A stretch of 64,000 nucleotides of DNA from a bacterium (GTDB lineage Bacteria > Babelota > Babeliae > Babelales > Vermiphilaceae), in the NCBI GenBank assembly GCA_021833825.1, contig JAKBEL010000011.1, forward strand, positions 102,610 through 166,609, written 5' to 3'. A program made the translations under genes and the position numbers. Every line of letters starts with the position of its first letter. The stretch's first letter is position 1. Below the pieces are notes generated by a model. The model had not been told where the DNA came from. It did no database searches and saw nothing but the letters and a program-made list of their open reading frames with translations. This document shows positions 54,105 through 63,878 of this stretch, piece by piece.

Positions 54105-55388
54105 ATGATAATATCTGAAAGTATCTGGATTAGATTAAAAACAATTCTAACCTACACGGGCATAGAATCATCTCTCTATCAAGCGGCCCTGTTTGCGCAC
54201 CAATACATCCTTTATATGCAGATTGGCCCTCAACTGTATGGCTATTTTGGCACTATATTTTCTCTTATTTATTTAGCAACTATGTATCTTAATTTAGGGC
54301 TTGATCTAACAATCGCTCCACTTTTTAACCAAAAATCAGATTATCTTCCATTCATAAAAAACATTCTATTACAAGCTCTGCTCAATGCTCTTTTAGGATT
54401 GGTCGCCTTATGCGCGATCATAATATTCTTTAGATCTTATATTGATCTTACGGTGACACAATTAATTATCTGTGGGCTTATTGTGATAGCTGAAACAGGC
54501 AGAAAAACGTTAAAATTGATGCTACACCTTTTCGCTTTTCATCGCCTTATAGCAATAACGGAGCTCATATGCCTAGGGGCATATATATGTATTGTCTGGA
54601 CCTTTTTAATGTCAGGATATAGCGCCTCCACTTTTTTAATCTTCACCCCCTTACTGCTGACATCATTAACAGCTCTAGTAGTATATTTTTTAACACTTTC
54701 ACCTTGGTTAAAACAAGCGACTATAGAACCAAATAATGATGGAATAAATAAAGTCATCACCTTAAGGGCTCAAAATTACCTTTATCAGATAACTCATAGC
54801 CTCTATAGCCCCAATTTTCTCATACCGATAATTGCTATGCAGCATAGTGTTGAATTGGCATCATTGCTTAAAATTATAAGTATGGCTCTCTATGCAATAA
54901 ATAGTATCATTAAGCAGATATTTACCGTTTTTAGCACCATTCTTTTTTCTCATATTAGGGACTATGAATATAAAGAGAAACAATTAGTAGTACAGACGTT
55001 GCAAAAATATATAACAAAAATAGTAGTTTCTGTTTGCATCTATAGCATGCTACATTACTATGTTGTATCTACTGGCAATCATACAGAATATCTCTATATC
55101 GCCTGCCTCTTTTTTTTAATCATCAGTTCGGAACATCTTATACTTACATATGAACATTTTTTTATCATAGAAGAGCGGGCAGCATTTTTAGTTCTATGCA
55201 ATATCGGCATGTGGATTCCTATCATCATTATAAAAAATGTTGCATCAGTATCAATCGCAACATTTCTTGGGCTTCTTATAGCCAGTCGAGTTATTCACTT
55301 TTTTATTCTCTATATCTATGGATATTATTATTGGCAATTGCCTATTGCAGGTTCAAAAAAACCATTCTATACTAAGCCTGTTTCTTAA
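54105..55388 (+). CDS. MOP-superfamily flippase-like membrane protein
   Basis: A 427-residue protein with about twelve hydrophobic helices and few charged residues. The N-terminal part (YGYFGTIFSLIYLATMYLNLGLD) resembles the polysaccharide-exporter (Wzx/RfbX) branch of the MOP superfamily, in which a GLGL-type motif follows helix two. It has a related protein at 57719. It would move lipid-linked sugars or similar across the inner membrane. AAGGAAC lies in front of the ATG. The GlmU-like gene follows 29 bases downstream on the same strand, which fits a surface-sugar context. The assignment is by topology and weak motif. Confidence 0.6.
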   Translation: MIISESIWIRLKTILTYTGIESSLYQAALFAHQYILYMQIGPQLYGYFGTIFSLIYLATMYLNLGLDLTIAPLFNQKSDYLPFIKNILLQALLNALLGLVALCAIIIFFRSYIDLTVTQLIICGLIVIAETGRKTLKLMLHLFAFHRLIAITELICLGAYICIVWTFLMSGYSASTFLIFTPLLLTSLTALVVYFLTLSPWLKQATIEPNNDGINKVITLRAQNYLYQITHSLYSPNFLIPIIAMQHSVELASLLKIISMALYAINSIIKQIFTVFSTILFSHIRDYEYKEKQLVVQTLQKYITKIVVSVCIYSMLHYYVVSTGNHTEYLYIACLFFLIISSEHLILTYEHFFIIEERAAFLVLCNIGMWIPIIIIKNVASVSIATFLGLLIASRVIHFFILYIYGYYYWQLPIAGSKKPFYTKPVS

Positions 55389-55417
55389 TCATTAAAAACA
55401 GATCAGGAGAGAGATCC

Positions 55418-56215
55418 ATGAACGTTACAACCATTATTCTACTACTTGCTCTATACATATCAACAATTGCACCAGCAGCATATGATTCCTCATCATCTTG
55501 TGAAAATAGCAGCCAGCTCAAACATCTGTCTAAAAGCGAAGAGGCTGATGATATATTAGCTTGCGAAGATCTGCAATGCGAAGGGCTCTTCAGAAGCAAA
55601 GAGGCTGAATTTGGAAACTGCATAACCATAATTGGAACACCCATCTATATCTTAGGAAAATCACGCATAGGCAGTGGTTGCACGCTCTACCCATTTTCAG
55701 TGATTAAAGATTGTATACTGGAAGAAAATACAACGGTTCTTCCAAACTGTGTTCTTGAAAATAGCACTTTTAAATCAAATTCTAAAATCGGCCCATTTGC
55801 TTATGTCAGCGAAGGATCTGTCATCGAAGAGGGGGCTGTTATAGGAGCTTTTGTTCAAGTCAAACGGAGTGTAGTTGGAGCTGGAACAAAAGCGCAACAT
55901 CTTACCTATTTGGGAGATGCGCATACGGGCAAAAATGTAAATATTGGTGGTGGTACTATAACCTGTAATTATAATGGTGTTAGTAAAAGCAAAACTATTA
56001 TTAATGATCACGCTCTCATTGGAAGCAACAATTCTCTTGTTGCCCCAGTCACTATTGGCAATGGAGCGATGACCGCAGCAGGATCGACCATAACAGAAGA
56101 TGTTCCCGATGATAGCCTAGCTATTGCAAGATCAAAGCAGACCAATAAACCTCAATACGCCTCAAAACTTTTGGCAAAATTTCGTGCGTTAAAAGAGCAA
56201 AAAAAAGATGCTTAA
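55418..56215 (+). CDS. Exported GlmU C-terminal (acetyltransferase) domain protein
   Basis: A 265-residue protein: signal peptide (MNVTTIILLLALYISTIAPAA), a linker, then a left-handed beta-helix from about residue 66 matching the C-terminal half of GlmU (VKRSVVGAGTKAQHLTYLGD, NVNIGGGTITCNYNG, LVAPVTIGNGA). The uridylyltransferase domain is absent. Compared with E. coli GlmU, the residues equivalent to K351, H363, Y366, N377 and K392 are K149, H161, Y164, N175 and K190. R333 is replaced by S131. In GlmU this domain acetylates glucosamine 1-phosphate in the cytoplasm with acetyl-CoA, so export is puzzling. The N-terminal helix may instead be an anchor. AGGAGAG precedes the ATG. Confidence 0.8.
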   Translation: MNVTTIILLLALYISTIAPAAYDSSSSCENSSQLKHLSKSEEADDILACEDLQCEGLFRSKEAEFGNCITIIGTPIYILGKSRIGSGCTLYPFSVIKDCILEENTTVLPNCVLENSTFKSNSKIGPFAYVSEGSVIEEGAVIGAFVQVKRSVVGAGTKAQHLTYLGDAHTGKNVNIGGGTITCNYNGVSKSKTIINDHALIGSNNSLVAPVTIGNGAMTAAGSTITEDVPDDSLAIARSKQTNKPQYASKLLAKFRALKEQKKDA

Positions 56216-56269
56216 ATTTCAACCTTAAGCGATGTTTTTGTATAGTCCAAATAAAAACAATCTTGATTT

Positions 56270-56289
56270 AATATCTTTTAAAAGATATT
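56270..56289. terminator. Possible weak bidirectional terminator
   Basis: Perfect 20-base palindrome AATATCTTTTAAAAGATATT between the converging genes ending at 56215 and 56368. AT-rich, so uncertain. Confidence 0.3.
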
Positions 56290-56367
56290 GCTTTTATAGC
56301 TCAATGCGCAAATAGATTTCAAATAGCACATTATCATGCTTTAAAAGTAACTGCGTTATTGTATTAT

Positions 56368-57588
56368 CTATTTTTGTTCGGTTGGATTATCTTTATGAGC
56401 AAGTTGCTCCTTATGCCATTTTGCAAGATCATCACCAAGCTTAGGGTTTCTCATGTTAGCAATATCAATCGGCGTCTTGCCCTTATTGTTTTTAATAAGC
56501 GGATCGGCACCGGCGTTAATAAGTAGGCGAGCAATCTTACCAAGCTCAGAAGATGAAAGATTAAATTTTACCAGATAATGCAATGGTGTATCGCCATAAC
56601 TATTTTTTAGATTTACATCAGCCTTATTGGCAACCAAGAGACTCACAAATGGTTCAATATGTGCGCGGCGAATGACCGCAAAATGCAATGGTGCATTTGC
56701 AAATCGAGCCTTATCTTTAACAGTTACATCTGCCCCTTTTTCAATCTGTCTTTTAGCAAATGGTAGGTCGTTACGAATAATAGCAAGCACCAGACCCGTT
56801 CTTCCTAAAACATCTGTTGTCTTTACATCATCCTTTAATCCGATAACTTTAAGCCCTTCAAGCGCCCTGGTGCTCTCTGGCTGCAAGGTCTTTTTTGCGG
56901 TATCAAGAACAGTCCAACCCTCTACATTTTTAATAGAAGTATCAATCATTGAGCCAAACATATCAAGAAATTTCTGAACCCACATATAATCTTTATTTTT
57001 AATCAAAATATGTAAATAGGTATCACCAATATTATTCTGTAAATTCACGTCTGCAAGGTCAGCAATAAATTCTTTAGTGATCCCCGGCTTATCTTCAAGT
57101 AATTGTAGATTTGCTGTCCACATTAATGGAGTCTCTCCCAAACTATTTTTTACATTAACATCGGCCCCTGCATCAATCAAATAGTTTAGCAATGAGATTG
57201 TCTCACGATAATTCGGCTGGATTGCAACATAATGTAATGGTGTATTGTTAAAGCTATGATCCTCTTCACGAGGAGATTGTAATGAGCGAGCGTTAACATC
57301 AGCACCATGCTGCACCAACATCTCAACCAATCCTCTGCTTGCATTGGCATTACCAAATGTTCCAAAGTTACTCATATTGATTGCATACATAAGGCCTGTC
57401 TGACCAATACTATTACGTGCATCAACCCTTGAAGGATTTTTATCGAGCTCTCTCTTTATGCTATCTAGCGTTACCTGTGGCCCAAACCAAATAGGCTCAG
57501 ATGCCAAACTAGAGAGAGTCGATTGCCCCCTTGACCAATTTGATACAAAAAGAGGGAGCAAGAGAGTAATTACTACTCTTTTTTTCAT
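56368..57588 (-). CDS. Secreted ankyrin-repeat protein
   Basis: About 406 residues from the ATG at 57588 (GGAG in front), giving a signal peptide MKKRVVITLLLPLFVSNWSRG. About nine to ten ankyrin repeats follow from residue 50, for example LLVANKADVNLKNSYGDTPLH and INAGADPLIKNNKGKTPIDIA. The C-terminus is short and charged. No other domain. Role as for the ankyrin protein at 29272: a protein-binding scaffold outside the cytoplasm. It sits between two genes of the opposite strand. Confidence 0.88.
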   Translation of the reverse strand: MKKRVVITLLLPLFVSNWSRGQSTLSSLASEPIWFGPQVTLDSIKRELDKNPSRVDARNSIGQTGLMYAINMSNFGTFGNANASRGLVEMLVQHGADVNARSLQSPREEDHSFNNTPLHYVAIQPNYRETISLLNYLIDAGADVNVKNSLGETPLMWTANLQLLEDKPGITKEFIADLADVNLQNNIGDTYLHILIKNKDYMWVQKFLDMFGSMIDTSIKNVEGWTVLDTAKKTLQPESTRALEGLKVIGLKDDVKTTDVLGRTGLVLAIIRNDLPFAKRQIEKGADVTVKDKARFANAPLHFAVIRRAHIEPFVSLLVANKADVNLKNSYGDTPLHYLVKFNLSSSELGKIARLLINAGADPLIKNNKGKTPIDIANMRNPKLGDDLAKWHKEQLAHKDNPTEQK

Positions 57589-57718
57589 ATCAATCTCCAT
57601 TTTTTATTATAATTCTCCAATCATATATTATCACTCGCAAAGATTTTTATGTAAAGCAATGTCTGTTTTTTTATTTCTATTATTAATATAAAGTATTCTG
57701 GTGGCAGGAGTCAAGATA

Positions 57719-59188
57719 ATGACATATGTTCCCCGTTCTGCCATACTAAATCTTAATCACAACACTTCAAAAAGGCCCAAAATGACCCCCTTAGAACTTT
57801 ATAGACGATTCTCTACCGGACTCCATTATAATGCGATGCTTTATGTCATGTACAAAATAGTAGCAACCGGTATTACCCTGATCCTTTATAACAGATTTGA
57901 CTGCAAAACCTTCTCTCTTTACGGTAATATCAATAGCATTATCTTTTTGATACTCTTATGGCTTGACTTTGGACTACAAAAAACAGTCCCTCGCTTCTGT
58001 ATAGACTATACAACAGACAAAAAAAGCCTTCATGCGTTTATGCAGAGACTATTACAGTTCAAAATAGCTCTACTTATTGCAGCCATCCCAATCTATACAT
58101 GGCTATTTAACAATCTTATGACCAACCTAGAAATCTTCAACACTAATAACCTCTTATATATAGGTATATTGTTATTATTAACAGAGGGGGTTACCTCTAT
58201 TATTCGTTTAATGTATCATGCCTATTTTTTACATCGCACATTCAATACCCTTAATGCATACACCATTGCAATTGAACTCATCATCAGCATCATAAGCATA
58301 TTGACCATCAAAAAAAATAATATTGGCATTGTTATGATGTTATTATCATCAAAAATAATAGCAAATACCATCCTCATAATATTAGCCTGGAAGAGCAGTT
58401 CAATCATATATACACAGATTAATAGTAATAACGAGATAAGTTCGCCTAAAGAGATTGTCGACAGAAGTTTTATCAAACATGCTGCCATTATGTATTTCAA
58501 TAATAGTGCCAAAAGTCTCAGCGAAAGAAACTTTCTGTTTCCTCTATTTACAGTCACATTTGGTATATCTACAGCAAATATGTTTAAAGTAGCATTAGAT
58601 GGGGCTCTGCTTTTTTATCGCATGGTGGTCAAAACAATTGGAACAACAGATACGGCACTCTTTGCTCATCTACTACACATAAACAAGAAAAACGAAACTT
58701 GGCAAATTGCCTTCAAAAAACTCTGCACAAAGATCGCGGCGCTCGTCATTCCCCTTATAGCAATTATATATCTATTATATCAATATGAACTATTCAATAA
58801 TTATGACCCTATCGTTTTTCAACTATTTTTAATCATAATAATCTCTCTATTAATAGAGATTATTCTCTCACCTTACGAGCGCATATTAGAAGTTAATAAG
58901 AATTACAGATTGCTCGCCTGCGCGTATACTCCCTACTTATTAATTATGGGCATGCTATTGCTCACAAACATCATGACGTCTATTGGTATACTAGATACTA
59001 TTCTTATTATACATGGCGTCCGACTGGTTAGTGCTCTTATTATGGTATGCATTACGCGTATATATTATCAGCTTCATTACCCTATCTATTCTCTTTTATA
59101 TATAACGGGACTAACATGGGCAGGAACAATTCTTATCATGTATAGTATAGATAACATCATACCCCTTCTTTTACCCTTACTTGCATAG
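57719..59188 (+). CDS. MOP-superfamily flippase-like membrane protein (paralogue)
   Basis: About 489 residues from the ATG at 57719; CAGGAG lies 8 bases in front. A GTG 18 bases earlier overlaps this site. Twelve or more hydrophobic helices. The stretch LYGNINSIIFLILLWLDFGLQKTVPRF aligns with FGTIFSLIYLATMYLNLGLDLTIAPLF (read as pattern only) of the gene at 54105, and both have a conserved FLFPLFT or NFLIPII stretch before helix seven. It is probably a lipid-linked sugar or oligosaccharide flippase. Substrate unknown. Confidence 0.55.
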   Translation: MTYVPRSAILNLNHNTSKRPKMTPLELYRRFSTGLHYNAMLYVMYKIVATGITLILYNRFDCKTFSLYGNINSIIFLILLWLDFGLQKTVPRFCIDYTTDKKSLHAFMQRLLQFKIALLIAAIPIYTWLFNNLMTNLEIFNTNNLLYIGILLLLTEGVTSIIRLMYHAYFLHRTFNTLNAYTIAIELIISIISILTIKKNNIGIVMMLLSSKIIANTILIILAWKSSSIIYTQINSNNEISSPKEIVDRSFIKHAAIMYFNNSAKSLSERNFLFPLFTVTFGISTANMFKVALDGALLFYRMVVKTIGTTDTALFAHLLHINKKNETWQIAFKKLCTKIAALVIPLIAIIYLLYQYELFNNYDPIVFQLFLIIIISLLIEIILSPYERILEVNKNYRLLACAYTPYLLIMGMLLLTNIMTSIGILDTILIIHGVRLVSALIMVCITRIYYQLHYPIYSLLYITGLTWAGTILIMYSIDNIIPLLLPLLA

Positions 59189-59916
59189 ATACTCGTTATC
59201 TCCTTAAACCATTATACCCTATACCTTTCTACCCTTTCACATTTCATCTTAACCCCCCATTTTATAAAATAAAAGTCCTTATAAAAAAATATAGAGAATG
59301 AAAAAAATCTCTCAAAGCCTTTAAGACACGTAGTCGAGACGGCCAGCCTCCATGAGCGAAAAGCGAAAGTGTCAACTTGAGCTTGAGCGACACCCCCAGG
59401 AAAAGGCTGGGCGGTGATGACGGAGTGCCCGTCGACCACCTGAAACGACCACTCCGAGATCCACTCACAATACTGCGTAGTGCAGCATAATTTTAACAAC
59501 GGCACAACACCGCAAAGCACTCTTGCGCAAAGCAAAGCATCAAAGAAGATCTAATTCTCAACCTTATTAAACCACTCAAAAAATAACCATAATTAAATAC
59601 AATCCCCGCTGACAAACGGTGCATAATAACAGACACATTAGCCACCCAATATTAAGACATAATCATTTAAATTATGCGACGCGCCTGTCAAAAGAAAATC
59701 TTATGTCGCCTGCGCCACCCACTCTCTGTGTATATACTACCTGGTCGTCATTGATCTTCGATATGGGTTATCTAAAGTCACGAAGAAAATCTTAGTGGGA
59801 AAGACTCAAAAAATATGAGTTTTGGGGTTGACAGAATACCGTAAATAGGTGTATATTTTATATGGTTTTTAACCAAATAAAGTAAAAATAAAAATAAACA
59901 TTCTAAAGGAAACATT
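59189..59916. other. 730-base gap with a GC-rich island before dnaK
   Basis: No supported gene. Bases about 59330-59530 are clearly richer in G and C than anything around them and can be read on the minus strand for about 100 codons in more than one frame, none with a ribosome site. A CTGC-GTA-GTGCAG stem lies at 59483-59496. The rest carries the dnaK promoter. Confidence 0.5.
59828..59857 (+). promoter_or_regulatory. Sigma-70 promoter of dnaK
   Basis: Perfect TTGACA at 59828-59833, an 18-base spacer, TATATT at 59852-59857, 59 bases before the start codon. No CIRCE element or sigma-32-like boxes, so heat control is not evident. Confidence 0.65.
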
Positions 59917-61806
59917 ATGGGAAAAAAGATTATAGGAATAGACTTAGGTACCACCAATTCAGTCGCCGCATTCATGGAAGCAGGCACACCAAAGGTTATA
60001 CCCAACAAAGAGGGTTCTAACATAACCCCCTCTATCGTAGCTTTTACTAAAGATGGTAAACGGCTAGTAGGTATCTTGGCAAAGCGCCAAGCGGTAACCA
60101 ACCCTGAAAACACAATCTATTCAGCAAAGCGTTTCATTGGCCACACCTATGAAGAGATGGCAAATGAGATCAAAAACATGCCCTATAAGGTCACCAAAAG
60201 ATCCAATGGCGACCTTGCAATAGTCGCAGAGGGCAAAGAATACACTCCTCAAGAGATCGCAGCCTCTGTGCTTGCCTCAATTAAACAGTATGCTGAAGAT
60301 TATATTGGTGAAAAGATAACAGAAGCTGTTATTACTGTCCCTGCATACTTCAATGACGCTCAACGCCAAGCAACAAAAGATGCTGGCCGTATCGCTGGAC
60401 TTGAAGTAAAACGTATTATCAACGAGCCGACAGCCGCTGCATTAGCTTATGGCCTTGATAAAAAAGAGAGCGGAACAGTGGTAGTATTTGACTTTGGCGG
60501 TGGAACATTTGACGTCTCAATCCTTGATATTAACGAAGGAGTTATTGAAGTTAAATCGACCAATGGCGACACTCATCTTGGTGGTGATGACGTTGATCAA
60601 ATGATCATCAATTACCTCATCGAAGAGTTCAAAAAAGAGACCGGAATCAACCTAGCTCAAGATAAGATTGCCCTACAAAGACTCAAAGAGGCTGCAGAAA
60701 AAGCAAAGATCGAGCTCTCAACATTACATGAAACAGAGATCAACCTACCATACATTACAGCTGATGCAAGCGGACCTAAACATTTAACTCAAAAGTTAAG
60801 CCGTGCAAAACTTGAGTCTCTCTGCTCAGATATCTTTGAACGCCTATTAAAGCCTTGCAAACAGGCAATGGCAGATGCTGGGATTAGCAATAGTCAGATC
60901 AATGAGGTCCTTCTTGTCGGTGGTTCAACCCGCATTCCTAAAGTACAAGAGATCGTTAAATCATTCTTTGGCAAAGAGCCAAGCAGATCAGTAAACCCTG
61001 ATGAAGTGGTCGCTCTTGGAGCAGCAATACAAGGTGGCGTTCTTGCTGGCGATGTAACAGATGTTCTTCTTCTTGATGTCACACCACTCTCACTTGGCAT
61101 TGAAACGTATGGTGGCGTTGCAACCCGCCTTATTGAGCGCAACACAACAATACCTACCAAAAAGTCACAAATCTTCTCAACAGCAGAAGATAATCAGACT
61201 GCAGTAGATATTAAAGTGGTACAAGGTGAGCGTGAAGTTGCAAAATATAATAAAACACTAGGCCAATTTAGACTCGATGGCATTCCTGCCGCCCCAAAAG
61301 GTACTCCACAGATCGAAGTGACATTCGATATCGATGCCAATGGTATTGTGCATGTATCTGCAAAAGATAAAGCTACAGGCAAAGAACAGAAAATAACAAT
61401 TACAAGCAGCACCAGTCTTTCTGAAGATGAGATCAACAAGATGGTAAATGATGCCAAAGTACATGCCGAAGAGGACAAAAAGGCTCGTGAAGCTGTTGAA
61501 AAACGAAACAGCCTTGATGGCCTTGTGCTACAACTTGAAAAGACTCTCAAAGAGAGCAAAGAGAAGCTTGACGCTCAAGAAGTAAGCGAACTTGAAGCTG
61601 CACTTGAAAAGGCTAAAACAGCTCTTAAAGAGCACGAAAAGAATGCCGAAGAGCTTCAAAAAGCTTATGATGAACTGATTCAAGCATCACATAAGATTGC
61701 TGAAAAGCTCTATAAGGCACAACCAGACGCAGAGCAGCATGAGCAATCATCTGCAGATAGCAAATCAGCTTCAGATGAACCAATTGATGCTGACATAGAA
61801 GAATAA
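59917..61806 (+). CDS. dnaK: Chaperone DnaK (Hsp70)
   Basis: A 629-residue DnaK. The nucleotide-binding domain has GIDLGTTNS at 7-15, [32 protein letters not shown] and [15 protein letters not shown] substrate-binding domain ([12 protein letters not shown]) and a helical lid follow, then a Ser/Asp/Glu-rich tail ending DADIEE in place of EEVD-like ends. It refolds proteins with DnaJ and GrpE. AAAGGAAAC precedes the ATG. It stands alone with its own promoter and terminator. Confidence 0.98.
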   Translation: MGKKIIGIDLGTTNSVAAFMEAGTPKVIPNKEGSNITPSIVAFTKDGKRLVGILAKRQAVTNPENTIYSAKRFIGHTYEEMANEIKNMPYKVTKRSNGDLAIVAEGKEYTPQEIAASVLASIKQYAEDYIGEKITEAVITVPAYFNDAQRQATKDAGRIAGLEVKRIINEPTAAALAYGLDKKESGTVVVFDFGGGTFDVSILDINEGVIEVKSTNGDTHLGGDDVDQMIINYLIEEFKKETGINLAQDKIALQRLKEAAEKAKIELSTLHETEINLPYITADASGPKHLTQKLSRAKLESLCSDIFERLLKPCKQAMADAGISNSQINEVLLVGGSTRIPKVQEIVKSFFGKEPSRSVNPDEVVALGAAIQGGVLAGDVTDVLLLDVTPLSLGIETYGGVATRLIERNTTIPTKKSQIFSTAEDNQTAVDIKVVQGEREVAKYNKTLGQFRLDGIPAAPKGTPQIEVTFDIDANGIVHVSAKDKATGKEQKITITSSTSLSEDEINKMVNDAKVHAEEDKKAREAVEKRNSLDGLVLQLEKTLKESKEKLDAQEVSELEAALEKAKTALKEHEKNAEELQKAYDELIQASHKIAEKLYKAQPDAEQHEQSSADSKSASDEPIDADIEE

Positions 61807-61825
61807 AACATATAATCATGGTTAA

Positions 61826-61860
61826 TAAAAAAGCTCAGGTTTTTTGCCTGAGCTTTTTTA
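61826..61860 (+). terminator. Terminator of dnaK
   Basis: TAAAAAAGCTCAGG and CCTGAGCTTTTTTA form 14-base perfect arms with a 7-base loop, ending in a T-run. It also serves the converging gene at 61888. Confidence 0.92.
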
Positions 61861-61887
61861 TTAGAATCAATTGCTATCTATTGACTA

Positions 61888-62109
61888 TTAATTGTGTGAA
61901 TGCTTTGTAAATAGATGAACAAAGCTAAAGAGGCCAGCTGCACCAATGAGCAAATGAAGAGGCACAAATAACATCGTCAAGTTATTCATAAATAAATCGG
62001 TCATAAAAATATTAAATTCAAAGACAGTCAACCCTTGATTGATTGCTGCTAAAGCTGTTATAACCCAAGTTGCTTTTGCCACAAAATGACAAAATGGAGA
62101 ATTCATCAT
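61888..62109 (-). CDS. DUF378-like small membrane protein
   Basis: A 73-residue protein with two hydrophobic helices: ATWVITALAAINQGLTVF and MLFVPLHLLIGAAGLFSF. The pattern (first helix with a small residue then N-G, second with IGAAGL) resembles DUF378 (YuzA-type) proteins, whose function is unknown. Convergent with dnaK and divergent from ychF. The start is one of two consecutive ATGs, and the upstream sequence ATAAAGGGC offers a ribosome site. Confidence 0.65.
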   Translation of the reverse strand: MMNSPFCHFVAKATWVITALAAINQGLTVFEFNIFMTDLFMNNLTMLFVPLHLLIGAAGLFSFVHLFTKHSHN

Positions 62110-62184
62110 ACTATGCCCTTTATAAAAAAATAAACATCTCTAATACTATCACTACCATATTACTCTTTCTAATGCAATGCTTCA

Positions 62185-62212
62185 TTGAATAATGTCTCTT
62201 TTTGTGTATAAT
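62185..62212 (+). promoter_or_regulatory. Promoter of ychF
   Basis: TTGAAT at 62185-62190, a 16-base spacer and a perfect TATAAT at 62207-62212, 68 bases before the chosen start. Confidence 0.5.
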
Positions 62213-62279
62213 GATCTCATTATGTTTTTTTAAAAAAAAGATCAGATCACGCTTTTGTAACTATCAAGAAAGAATTTTT

Positions 62280-63392
62280 ATGAGTATCAAAGCCGGACTT
62301 GTAGGTCTGCCCAATGTTGGTAAATCAACTCTATTTAACGCTCTTACCAAGTCTAGCGTTCCCGCTGAAAATTATCCTTTTTGCACCATAGAGCCCCATG
62401 TTGCTATCACCGACGTGCCAGACAGACGGTTAGAGCGATTGATGAGTATATTCGGTTCAGTTAAAAAAATTCCAGCAACTGTCACCTTTGTCGACATTGC
62501 AGGATTGGTCAAAGGTGCTGCATCGGGCGAAGGGCTTGGCAATCAATTCTTAACACATATTCGTGAAGTCGACCTCATATTACATGTTCTCCGCTGCTTT
62601 GATAATGCAGATATTCTGCACACCAATGATAAAGTTGATCCACTTAATGATTATGAAATCATCGTTTCAGAGTTGATGCTCAAAGATATAGAATCGGTAC
62701 AAAAACGGCTTGAAAAGATGGGCAAACTGATCAAAGGCGCGCAAGGCAAACCGGCAGAGCTCAAACCACTTATTGCAGAAAACGAACTATTACAAAAACT
62801 GCTTCCAGCCTTAGAACATGGCAAAGAGCAACTGGTCAAACAGCTAATCAATGAAAGCACTGTAGAAACAGTTCCATTACTTACAGGAAAAAACTTCTTA
62901 GTTATCGCAAACGTTTCAGAGCATGAACTTGAAAACGATGCCTACAAACAAAACAAGCACTATCAAGCTCTTATTAATCAATTCGGCCCTGATAAAGTGA
63001 TTGCCGTCTGCGCTCGAGCTGAACATGAACTTTCGCAACTCCCTGCAGATGAAGCTCAAGAGATGATGGATATGCTGGGCATCACCGAACCGAGCTTAAA
63101 TAGCATCATTCGCGAAAGCTATCATCATTTAGGATTGATCACCTTCTTTACCTGCGGCCCTAAAGAGGCTCATGCTTGGCCAATAAAACGTAATACAACG
63201 GTTCGCAGTGCAGCTGGAGAGATTCATTCTGATCTTGAACGTGGATTTATCTGCGCAGAGGTGTTCAATTGCCAAGATCTCTTTGATGCTGGATCAGAAC
63301 AGAAATTAAAAGAGACTGGCAAGATCCGCCGTGAGGGGCAAGATTATTTAGTCCATGATGGCGATCTGCTTGAGATCAAGTTTAATGTGTAA
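62280..63392 (+). CDS. ychF: YchF/Obg-like ATPase
   Basis: About 370 residues from the ATG at 62280 (MSIKAGLVGLPNVGKSTLFNAL). In-frame codons further upstream are Lys-rich and not conserved, and overlap the promoter. G1 GLPNVGKST, the G3 DIAGLVKGA, and a coiled-coil insertion are visible. The C-terminal TGS domain runs from FFTCGPKEAHAW to GDLLEIKFNV. YchF prefers ATP, binds ribosomes and modulates stress responses and start-codon choice. Normal length. Confidence 0.95.
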   Translation: MSIKAGLVGLPNVGKSTLFNALTKSSVPAENYPFCTIEPHVAITDVPDRRLERLMSIFGSVKKIPATVTFVDIAGLVKGAASGEGLGNQFLTHIREVDLILHVLRCFDNADILHTNDKVDPLNDYEIIVSELMLKDIESVQKRLEKMGKLIKGAQGKPAELKPLIAENELLQKLLPALEHGKEQLVKQLINESTVETVPLLTGKNFLVIANVSEHELENDAYKQNKHYQALINQFGPDKVIAVCARAEHELSQLPADEAQEMMDMLGITEPSLNSIIRESYHHLGLITFFTCGPKEAHAWPIKRNTTVRSAAGEIHSDLERGFICAEVFNCQDLFDAGSEQKLKETGKIRREGQDYLVHDGDLLEIKFNV

Positions 63393-63397
63393 AAAGT

Positions 63398-63878
63398 CTA
63401 TCTGACTTCTTTACTCATTTTTTCAATAGCACTCTTATATTTTTCCCTAGAGCTTTTAACTATTCCCTTATCCGTAAAAAGGTTTTTATAAGTTCCGGGC
63501 ATTTTATTATTACTCATAATTCTCCAATTACCTATTAATTCCTTTTTCTGTTTTTCAAAAATATTTTTTTCCATATTGGCCATCAACTTTAAAATAACAT
63601 CAACATCACCATTAAACGCCAAGTTTCCTGAAAAATCACGTTGTAATGTTTCGTACTCTTTGTCTTTAGTATCCAATATACTCCAGAAAAAAACTGCTCT
63701 ACAGCGATAACCGTTATCCCAATAATTCTTAAATCTATTATCCGGAGATAGTTTGAGCTGCGCTTGTAATGATTGAGCTGCCAAATCATTGATCTTTATA
63801 TTTTTATTCAAAAACTGATCTACAAGATAAACAATATATGGATCCGTTATACTTTCTTGGCAATCCAAAATTCCATTA
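63398..63878 (-). pseudogene. 5'-truncated gene cut by an insertion sequence
   Basis: An open frame of about 156 codons (YIVYLVDQFLNKNIKIND and on) with no ATG start. The frame continues into NGILDCQESITDP and then into the terminal sequence of the insertion element. The only start is a TTG at 63868 without a good ribosome site. An ATG at 63876 is out of frame and stops after nine codons. The original N-terminus was therefore probably removed. The remaining part is helical and charged, with no family known to me. A TTG-initiated short gene is the alternative. Confidence 0.5.

Noticed and set aside
59212..59535. 107-codon open frame on the minus strand in the GC-rich island
   Set aside because: No ribosome site, overlapping open frames in other phases, AT-rich tail encoding Phe/Lys runs; openness is explained by composition.
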